A stretch of DNA of 64,000 nucleotides from Bacteroidales bacterium. GTDB taxonomy: Bacteria; Bacteroidota; Bacteroidia; Bacteroidales; UBA932. Below, piece after piece: positions 57,772 through 64,000 of the stretch (its first letter is position 1; the number at the start of each line of letters is the position of its first letter). Under the pieces are notes generated by a model. It made no database searches and had not been told where the DNA came from. It saw nothing but the letters and a program-made list of their open reading frames with translations. The translations under genes and the position numbers were made by a program. The DNA lies in NCBI GenBank assembly GCA_016293535.1, contig JAEDEB010000003.1, positions 1 to 64,000 of the forward strand, written 5' to 3'.

Positions 57772-60414
57772 ATGATAAGAATGCAGCAGCGCACGATAGA
57801 CATCAGTAAGATATATCCTGTCGCATACATAGACTCTAACGGTATTGCGCTATCCCGAAGGGGACAGTTCACGATAGGATATGAGTTGGAACTTCCGGTC
57901 GCCTACTCCGTCGCAGAGGCCGAGTACGACGACATGCTGAACTCCTACTGCCAGGCCTGCAAGATACTGCCTGCGTACACGATAATACATCGCCAGGATG
58001 TATATCTGTACGAAGCCTACAAGGAAGACAAGAGCAGGTCGTCCTTCCTCTCGCAGTCCTACGAACGGCACTTTGCCTCAAGGGGGCGTCTTGTTCACCG
58101 TGCGTATCTGTTCATCTGCACCAGCTCTAAGGCGCTGGTGGAGAGGGACGGAAAGATGTCCGCCATATTCCGTGGTTACCGGAGCGGGGAGATAGAAATC
58201 CCCTCCCCCGACAAGTTCAATGAGTTCCGCAACAAGGCCGCGGAGTTCATCTCCGCCTTCTGCAACAGCGGGCTAGTGAAAGCCCGTCCTCTGACATATG
58301 AGGACTGGGTGGGAAAGGATGACGATCCAGGTATCGTTCAGCGGTTCCTTCAGCTGGGGGACAACTCCCCTATCATGTCGAGCATTGGACTTTCAAAAGA
58401 CGGTGTCCATCGATACGACCGTGTTGCACAGGTCTATGAGATAAGCGAAAGCGAGCATCTCCCGGGAGAATATGACAGCACAATAAGGGTAGAGTCACTC
58501 AGCACCAGCAACAGCGAGATACGCCTGTCTTTTGCCTCGAAGCTGGGACTGTTGCTCCCTTGCGAGCATATAGTCAACCAGTACATCATCATTCCTTCTC
58601 AGCAGGACATTGTCGGTTCCCTTGACAGAAAGCGTCGCCGCATGTTCTCTGGAATCACCAGCAACGACAACCGCATCAACGGAGAAGAGCTCAGCGAGTA
58701 CCTCGATGACGCGTACCGCCTCGGTCTTGTGACCATCTACGCAAGCGCGAATGTCGTGGTCTGGGGAAGTGAGACGGAGCTGCTTGACATACGCAGCGAA
58801 ATCAGCTCCGCTCTTACCTCGATGAACATACTCTCGGTACTCAACACCCACGACTCCCCTGTTACATGGTATGCCGGCTGTCCTTGCGCAGAGACGGAAC
58901 TCGGCCAGGAGCACCTGATGAAGCAGAGTCTCACGGGCGTACTCGCGCTTACGGGATACGAGACCTTCGAGAAAGGGGTGGAGGGCGGATGTCTGCACAT
59001 GTGTGACCGCATGACGCACACCCCTATCGTGATTGACACCCTATCTGCCGCATATCGTAATGGATGGATATCGAACATGAACGCGCTCACTGTCGGAGGT
59101 TCCGGATCAGGAAAGTCGTTCTTCACGAACCACTATGTCCAGAACTGCTACGACAGCAACCACCATGTCTTCATCATTGATGTGGGTGATTCCTATGAGG
59201 GATTGACGAATATCATCCGCGAGGAGAGCGGCGGAAAGGACGGTCAATACTACTCCTGGAGCATTGAGCATCCTTTCACCTTCAACCCGTTCGCGGGCTT
59301 CGGTAGCACCGAAGAGAAGGAGGAAGATGACGACGATATCTCCACGGTAGAGGAGTCATCGATGAACTTCATCCTCTCCTTCCTCAAGACCGCTTACGAG
59401 CCAAAGGGCGGGTGGACGACAACCCGCGCCAATATCCTTACGCACATGGTGCAGGGGTTCTTCACCTGGTACGAGGAGCAGGGCAGCAACGAACCGCCTA
59501 TCTTCGATGATTTCTACAATTACGTTGACCAGGAGGTCGGAAGGCGTATCGCCTTTGAGTCCGTATATGCCACACAGAAGTCCGACGAGTCCATCGACGA
59601 TGCTCGCATCAGGCTCCAGAACAAGGCGGTCGATGAGCAGAAGAACGGTTATTTTATCGGCACGGCGAGAATCACCACGGAGGACTTCAACATCAAGGAG
59701 TTCATAGTCTCGATGCAGCCTTACAGCAAGGAAGGGCGTTTCGGCTTCCTGCTTAACGACCGGCATCCGAAGGACCTCTTCTCATCGAGATTCGTTGTAT
59801 TTGAAGTGGACGCCTTGCAGCAGGTGGACGATGGTACGAAAGACAAGAAGTTCTATTCCCTGTGCATTCTGTGCATCATGAACGCCTTTGACAAGAAGAT
59901 GCGCGAGAACCGTACGGACTTCAAGCATCTGATTGTGGAAGAAGCATGGCAGGCCATCTCCAACGAGACGATGGCTCCTTTCCTTAGAAGTCTCTGGAAA
60001 ACAGCCAGGAAATTCAACACCAGCGCAATGGTCGTTACGCAGGAAATCAACGATATTCTCTCCAACGAGATCATCAAAGAGACCATCATCAAGAACAGTT
60101 CCATCAAGTATCTCTTGAGCCAGTCGAACAACGCGGCTCACTTCGAGCAGGTAGCCACCTACCTCGGTCTGGATGAGAAACTCACGAACCTTGTGCTTTC
60201 CATCAACCGTGAGAGCAATCCTTACAGCCCGAAGTCCAAGGAGGTCTTCATCCAGCTCGAAGACAAGAAGGCCGGTGTCTATTCCACAGAGGTGTCACCG
60301 CAGGAAGCCATAGCCTTTGAGTCGGCCAAGGACAAGAAGGCACCGTTCCTCGCTCTTGCAAAACAGCTCGGCTCTTATATAGAGGCTATCAAACAGCTCA
60401 CCGCAGAAAAATAA
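57772..60414 (+). CDS. traG: TraG, VirB4-type transfer ATPase
   Basis: This protein has 880 residues. An N-terminal VirB4-like domain precedes a RecA-like ATPase with Walker A TVGGSGSGKSFFTNH (about residue 441 on) and Walker B DFKHLIVEEAWQAI. RSLWKTARKFNTSAMVVTQE follows. It powers assembly of the mating channel. It is the largest tra gene and lies in the standard order. Confidence 0.93.
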   Translation: MIRMQQRTIDISKIYPVAYIDSNGIALSRRGQFTIGYELELPVAYSVAEAEYDDMLNSYCQACKILPAYTIIHRQDVYLYEAYKEDKSRSSFLSQSYERHFASRGRLVHRAYLFICTSSKALVERDGKMSAIFRGYRSGEIEIPSPDKFNEFRNKAAEFISAFCNSGLVKARPLTYEDWVGKDDDPGIVQRFLQLGDNSPIMSSIGLSKDGVHRYDRVAQVYEISESEHLPGEYDSTIRVESLSTSNSEIRLSFASKLGLLLPCEHIVNQYIIIPSQQDIVGSLDRKRRRMFSGITSNDNRINGEELSEYLDDAYRLGLVTIYASANVVVWGSETELLDIRSEISSALTSMNILSVLNTHDSPVTWYAGCPCAETELGQEHLMKQSLTGVLALTGYETFEKGVEGGCLHMCDRMTHTPIVIDTLSAAYRNGWISNMNALTVGGSGSGKSFFTNHYVQNCYDSNHHVFIIDVGDSYEGLTNIIREESGGKDGQYYSWSIEHPFTFNPFAGFGSTEEKEEDDDDISTVEESSMNFILSFLKTAYEPKGGWTTTRANILTHMVQGFFTWYEEQGSNEPPIFDDFYNYVDQEVGRRIAFESVYATQKSDESIDDARIRLQNKAVDEQKNGYFIGTARITTEDFNIKEFIVSMQPYSKEGRFGFLLNDRHPKDLFSSRFVVFEVDALQQVDDGTKDKKFYSLCILCIMNAFDKKMRENRTDFKHLIVEEAWQAISNETMAPFLRSLWKTARKFNTSAMVVTQEINDILSNEIIKETIIKNSSIKYLLSQSNNAAHFEQVATYLGLDEKLTNLVLSINRESNPYSPKSKEVFIQLEDKKAGVYSTEVSPQEAIAFESAKDKKAPFLALAKQLGSYIEAIKQLTAEK

Positions 60415-60424
60415 GCAACAGACC

Positions 60425-61351
60425 ATGAGAAAGACGACTATAGCATCACTGTTCGGGGCCGCTGCTCTTCTGTTTTCTGTGCCGTCATTCAGCCAGAACA
60501 TAGTATATGACCCGACTAGCTTCGGAGGCATACTCAAGCAGATATATACGGAGATACAGAACCACGCCGACAACCTCTCGATGTCGGCCGAGCAGATTGC
60601 GGCGATTACGAAAGTGTTCGACGAGACGAGCAAGGTTGCCGTAAATCTTGAAAACGTATATTCAGACATCCAGCCCGTGCTTCAGAATACTAAGATTCTT
60701 TACAACGCGGGACAATCCATACAGGACAATTACCGCACTATGACATGGGCGTATGAGAAATATGCCGAACTGTTCAGCGAAGGAGAGATCGATTACAATA
60801 AGTTTCAGGCGGCGTTAAGAGCGACAAATTACACACTTCAGACGCTGAAAGAGCAATACGAGATGATTCAGCAGTGCCTGCAATCAAAAATGACTACCAA
60901 AGAAAAGATGGAGGTCATACAAGAAGCCCAGGCGAAGGCTGATCTTGCCACCAGTATACGGCGCCGTGAGGTGCAAAAGCAAATCGACAACATGAACAGG
61001 AAATACAGCAACAAATATTTCAATGAGATGGTTTTCGGCAAACAAGGAGAAAACGCATCGTCAAAGGGCGGAACTCTTCTTGAAGCTCCTGTCTTAACAA
61101 CGGACGTGTACCTCCAAGATGCGGACTTGACATTGGAGGAGTCCACCGCCAAAATTAGAAGTTCTTATCAAAAGCTGACAGACACCGTTCAGTTGATTCT
61201 GGCATTTCTTTTCGTGATAGCAACCGCTTGGGCTGTTGCAAAATACTTCAAGGGAGACCGTCAGAACAGAGATATACTCCTGAAGGTCAGCGGAGGCCTC
61301 TTCTTCATCATCATTCTCCTTCAAGTAATCAAAGCAACCTTATTAACATAG
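60425..61351 (+). CDS. traI: TraI-like (DUF4141) protein
   Basis: This protein has 308 residues. A signal peptide (LFGAAALLFSVPSFSQ) precedes a coiled-coil helical body (EKMEVIQEAQAKADLATS). Near the C-terminus there is a membrane helix (LILAFLFVIATAWAVAKYF) and a second helix. It matches the DUF4141/TraI slot between traG and traJ. Confidence 0.75.
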   Translation: MRKTTIASLFGAAALLFSVPSFSQNIVYDPTSFGGILKQIYTEIQNHADNLSMSAEQIAAITKVFDETSKVAVNLENVYSDIQPVLQNTKILYNAGQSIQDNYRTMTWAYEKYAELFSEGEIDYNKFQAALRATNYTLQTLKEQYEMIQQCLQSKMTTKEKMEVIQEAQAKADLATSIRRREVQKQIDNMNRKYSNKYFNEMVFGKQGENASSKGGTLLEAPVLTTDVYLQDADLTLEESTAKIRSSYQKLTDTVQLILAFLFVIATAWAVAKYFKGDRQNRDILLKVSGGLFFIIILLQVIKATLLT

Positions 61352-61355
61352 AACA

Positions 61356-62399
61356 ATGCTTACTATTCTGGACGTATCCATGCTGGATAATATCTTTACA
61401 CAGCTTAGAAGACATGCCATCTCCGGTTCGCAGAACTATGTAAAGATAGCTTTTGCAATAGCCTGTATTCTGGTCCTCATCTATCTGTGCAAGCTGGCAT
61501 ACAACATCATCAGCGACGAGCAGCACGGCGGCTTCGGAGGTGTTGAGCTGAAGGATATACTGAGACCTATTATCTTGTTGGCACTCCTCCAGGGAGCGCC
61601 TCTGGTAGTAGGCGCCCTGGATGGCATCACAAACTGGGTTGTAGTGTCCACGGCCAACAGCATCGTAATAGAGGATGCTGACAGAGCGTTCGAAAGACAG
61701 ATGGACATCCTGAATAGCGAATACGACAGCGCAGTTGATGCGGAGCGGGAGGAGGCCAAGCAACTGAATAAAGATTACGGCGTGATGACGGGGTTTGTCG
61801 AATGGCTTAACGAGCAGATCGCGGACCTGTGCGCGTGGGTTAAAAAATTATTCTTCGGTACAACGACCAAGGCGGGCTCTCAGTTCATACCTTGGTTATG
61901 CACGAAGCTCTACACTTTCCTCTGTGCAGCATATATTGTTGTATATAATATCTTTCTGTGTCTTCTCGCATTGAGCTTTCCCTTCACCGTATGTCTGAGT
62001 ATCTTGGGAATCTGGCGAAATAACCTTACAAACTTCATAACACAGTACATACAGGTCAGCTTCTGGAGGGTAGTGATGGCACTTGTCCAGTGGTGTATAG
62101 CATCTGCCAGGGTATGGGCGGCATCGGTGTCGGTTTCCGCTGTATCCGGAGCAGGAATGGCATCAAAAGATATACTCGCACAAGTGGAAGCATCCGCCTG
62201 GTTGACAGCCATCATTTGTATAGCAGGCTGTATGTGCATCGTGAAGGTTCCTAATTGGGCAGCTACCATTATTGGAGGACAAGAGGCCACAGGAGGTGCA
62301 GGAAGCGTAGCCGGAAGTCTAAACTCCGCCCCGGGAAGAGGTGTTATAGCCGGTGCAAAAACCTCAAAATTCATGAAAGGATTTAAATCCCAAGGATAA
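61356..62399 (+). CDS. traJ: TraJ, multipass membrane protein
   Basis: This protein has 347 residues with several membrane helices (for example IAFAIACILVLIYLCKLAY, ILLALLQGAPLVVGAL, FPFTVCLSILGIW, WLTAIICIAGCMCIV). It matches TraJ of Bacteroides elements, a VirB6-like channel part. The frame ends at KFMKGFKSQG. Beyond it a protein-like reading in the +1 frame continues, which may be lost C-terminal sequence. Confidence 0.8.
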   Translation: MLTILDVSMLDNIFTQLRRHAISGSQNYVKIAFAIACILVLIYLCKLAYNIISDEQHGGFGGVELKDILRPIILLALLQGAPLVVGALDGITNWVVVSTANSIVIEDADRAFERQMDILNSEYDSAVDAEREEAKQLNKDYGVMTGFVEWLNEQIADLCAWVKKLFFGTTTKAGSQFIPWLCTKLYTFLCAAYIVVYNIFLCLLALSFPFTVCLSILGIWRNNLTNFITQYIQVSFWRVVMALVQWCIASARVWAASVSVSAVSGAGMASKDILAQVEASAWLTAIICIAGCMCIVKVPNWAATIIGGQEATGGAGSVAGSLNSAPGRGVIAGAKTSKFMKGFKSQG

Positions 62400-62547
62400 T
62401 AGTCAGCAAAACCCGGCAAACGGCGCTAACCTCGAAGAATATACTACCAGATTTAAGAACGGGTTAAAAAAGGGGCCACCGGAAGCCCCGGGAGCACTTC
62501 TGGAAAAAGATACAAGAACAAACATGAAATCATATCAAAAAGAATAG
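62381..62547 (+). other. Coding-like frame without start after traJ
   Basis: In the frame +1 to traJ the DNA reads KDLNPKDNSQQNPANGANLE on to NGLKKGPPEAPGALLEKD and a TAG at 62545-62547, 4 bp before traK. No start codon is present. It could be the true end of traJ after a one-base deletion, or a separate peptide with an unusual start. Confidence 0.35.
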
Positions 62548-62551
62548 TCAC

Positions 62552-63181
62552 ATGAATGACGGAATAAAGTTTTTATCGGAAATCAGCTCTTCTTTTAAGA
62601 AGATGAAATTTGTCAGCATCACGGCTGCTGCCATCTGTATTCTCGTTTCGCTCGGAAGTGTTGCCTTTAGTTTCCATTATGCCAATGCCCAAAAAGAGCA
62701 GGTATATGTACTTGACGAAGGAAGCGTTCTTGCGGCATACAGAAGCGATAACTCTGTGCAGAAAGATCTTGAAGTCATCAACCACTGTACACGTTTCCAC
62801 GAACTATTCTTCAATATGGCGCCTAATATCAATACCATAAACCAGAACGTAGACCGAGCTCTGGAGCTGGCGGATGAGAGTGCGTACAACTACTACTCCG
62901 ACCTCAGGGAGCAACAGTATTTCTCTCGTCTTATCCAGGCGAATGCAACGCAGCAGATAGTCGTGGACAGCGTGAAGGTTAATGTCGATAGCTACCCTTA
63001 CGCCGCCAGGACATACGCCAGCGTGTATATATTGCGCGAGAGTAACATCACAAAATACGAGTTCAGGAGTTTATGTGGACTGCATGAGACCACCAGGACA
63101 CCAACCAACCCGCACGGACTGATGATAGAGCGCTTCCAGGTGGAGAAATTCAACAAACTTGAAACACGAAAACGAAACTGA
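62552..63181 (+). CDS. traK: TraK
   Basis: This protein has 209 residues. One N-terminal membrane helix (FVSITAAAICILVSLGSVAFS) is followed by a periplasmic domain with HCTRFHELFFNMAP. It matches Bacteroides TraK, a VirB8-like scaffold part. Confidence 0.9.
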   Translation: MNDGIKFLSEISSSFKKMKFVSITAAAICILVSLGSVAFSFHYANAQKEQVYVLDEGSVLAAYRSDNSVQKDLEVINHCTRFHELFFNMAPNINTINQNVDRALELADESAYNYYSDLREQQYFSRLIQANATQQIVVDSVKVNVDSYPYAARTYASVYILRESNITKYEFRSLCGLHETTRTPTNPHGLMIERFQVEKFNKLETRKRN

Positions 63182-63183
63182 TT

Positions 63184-63390
63184 ATGGATGATAACGCAAT
63201 AAACCAGGAAGAAACCACTGAGACTCAGAAAGAAAGGTTCGATGCTCTTCTCAAGAGGCAATATGACCGTTTTGAAGAATCTCTGCACCTCACGCCAAAG
63301 AGGCTCCTGAATTTCATATATGTATGTATAATACTTGTACTTACATTGGCGCTCATTAGCTTATATAGTGTTCTAAAGATATGGCTTTGA
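63184..63390 (+). CDS. traL: TraL
   Basis: This protein has 68 residues. A charged N-terminal part (ETQKERFDALLKRQYDR) precedes one C-terminal membrane helix (FIYVCIILVLTLALISLY). Its size and place match TraL. Its stop overlaps the traM start. Confidence 0.75.
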   Translation: MDDNAINQEETTETQKERFDALLKRQYDRFEESLHLTPKRLLNFIYVCIILVLTLALISLYSVLKIWL

Positions 63391-64000
63391 TTGATAAATA
63401 CCCGAAGTTGGCGGAAATAATGCACGATCCGAAGAAGAAAACCGTCGCCGGCCTGATGCTGCTGGGAATTGCGCTCTTCATTGGACTGATTATCTACAAC
63501 AGCGTCTCTTCCAAGGAGAAGAAAAAGATGGAAGTGAAGATAGAGCGCTCTGCTCTTCCAAATATCATCGAAGGTGAGAGTGGAGATAATCTGGAGAATA
63601 CGAGCATGCTGTCTGCTCATGAGAATAGTGAAAGCGCACGAAGACGAGCCGGACGCAGTGGCCGCGACATCTGGGAATCCTCCGCACCGGATATCTCCGA
63701 AGACCTGGACCTGAATACCGAGAACGCAAAGAACAAGAAGATTGCTGAGCAAGACGGCATGTCCTCACCTGGTGAAGATGCAATGGCATTCTTCGGTGTA
63801 TCTACAAAAAAGGAGGAGACCGAGCCTGTGACTACAACTCCTACATCATCTTATTCCGGTTCCAGTGGCACATCGACAGGCGGCAGGAAGTACGCATCAA
63901 CGGAAGACAGAATGAAAGCAGCAGACGACTATCTTGTTAGTCAGGGAATCGATCCGAAGACAGGACTTCCCATCGAGACTCCTCCAGAGCCAGAGAAAGA
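63381..64000 (+). CDS. traM: TraM, partial at right edge
   Basis: The frame starts MALIDKYPKLAEIMHDPKKK at 63381, overlaps the traL stop, and is open to the window end (about 206 codons). It has one membrane helix (VAGLMLLGIALFIGLIIYN) followed by a long charged, Ser/Thr-rich linker, like the TraM/VirB10-like proteins of these operons. The C-terminal domain lies outside the window. Confidence 0.85.
   Translation, partial: MALIDKYPKLAEIMHDPKKKTVAGLMLLGIALFIGLIIYNSVSSKEKKKMEVKIERSALPNIIEGESGDNLENTSMLSAHENSESARRRAGRSGRDIWESSAPDISEDLDLNTENAKNKKIAEQDGMSSPGEDAMAFFGVSTKKEETEPVTTTPTSSYSGSSGTSTGGRKYASTEDRMKAADDYLVSQGIDPKTGLPIETPPEPEK

Noticed and set aside
1..64000. CRISPR array, tRNA, rRNA or IS element
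   Set aside because: No regularly spaced long direct repeats, no cloverleaf or rRNA-like sequence, and no transposase motifs were seen on either strand.

Overview
The window is the backbone of a large conjugative element, either a plasmid or an ICE, from a Bacteroidales-type host. Three things point to that host. The transfer genes follow the Bacteroides conjugative-transposon order and sequence types (traA, D, E, F, G, I, J, K, L, M). Several promoters have the Bacteroidetes form, TTTG then 18-19 bp then TAnnTTTG. Starts are preceded by A-rich leaders rather than Shine-Dalgarno sites. I see no rRNA, tRNA, CRISPR array, transposase or metabolic operon.

Layout. At 1-9 kb, a partial helix-turn-helix gene diverges from a TOPRIM primase-like gene, a DUF3945-type gene, and two large Rossmann-fold proteins with related WG-repeat tails (DUF488/DprA-like and YspA-like). 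At 9-13.6 kb there are small accessory genes, a tyrosine recombinase with only a catalytic domain, and a 28-bp XerC/D dif-like site. At 13.6-22 kb is a restriction cargo: an SF2 helicase, a small regulator with its own palindromic operator, the scar of a lost EcoRI-family methylase, a partner protein, an inserted lipoprotein, and a 1430-aa GIY-YIG-like/helicase/adenine-methylase protein. From 22 to 32.4 kb the minus strand carries mobilisation functions: redoxin lipoprotein, lytic transglycosylase, topoisomerase III, DUF3127 protein, VirD4-type coupling protein, MobB-type relaxase and a MobA-like protein fused to an SSB-like domain. The divergent region at 32.4-32.75 kb has regulatory palindromes and GGATAAA repeats and is the most likely place for oriT.

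From 33 to 55.4 kb every convincing gene lies on the minus strand and points back to that region, as expected of a leading region that enters the recipient first. It carries ArdC-like antirestriction protein, a DnaN clamp, a YubB-like protein, a MoxR ATPase with an HExxH/VWA protein, two SSBs, a PRTRC (ubiquitin-like) cassette, a PcfJ-like protein, a methylase-like protein, a secreted nuclease, and a YqaJ exonuclease with an ERF-type annealing protein. The transfer operon starts at 55.5 kb on the plus strand and runs off the right edge inside traM.

The most unusual feature is a set of about fifteen stem-loops in the leading region. Each sits between the terminator of one minus-strand gene and the start of the next. 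Their loops are 11-18 nt and most end in TGWR just before the 3' strand of the stem. They could be RNA leaders or single-strand promoters used on the incoming DNA strand. One copy (34009-34060) lacks a convincing gene. Also notable are a shared SSB-like acidic C-terminal tip on four different proteins, the MobA-SSB fusion, and a Xer-type site beside the small recombinase.
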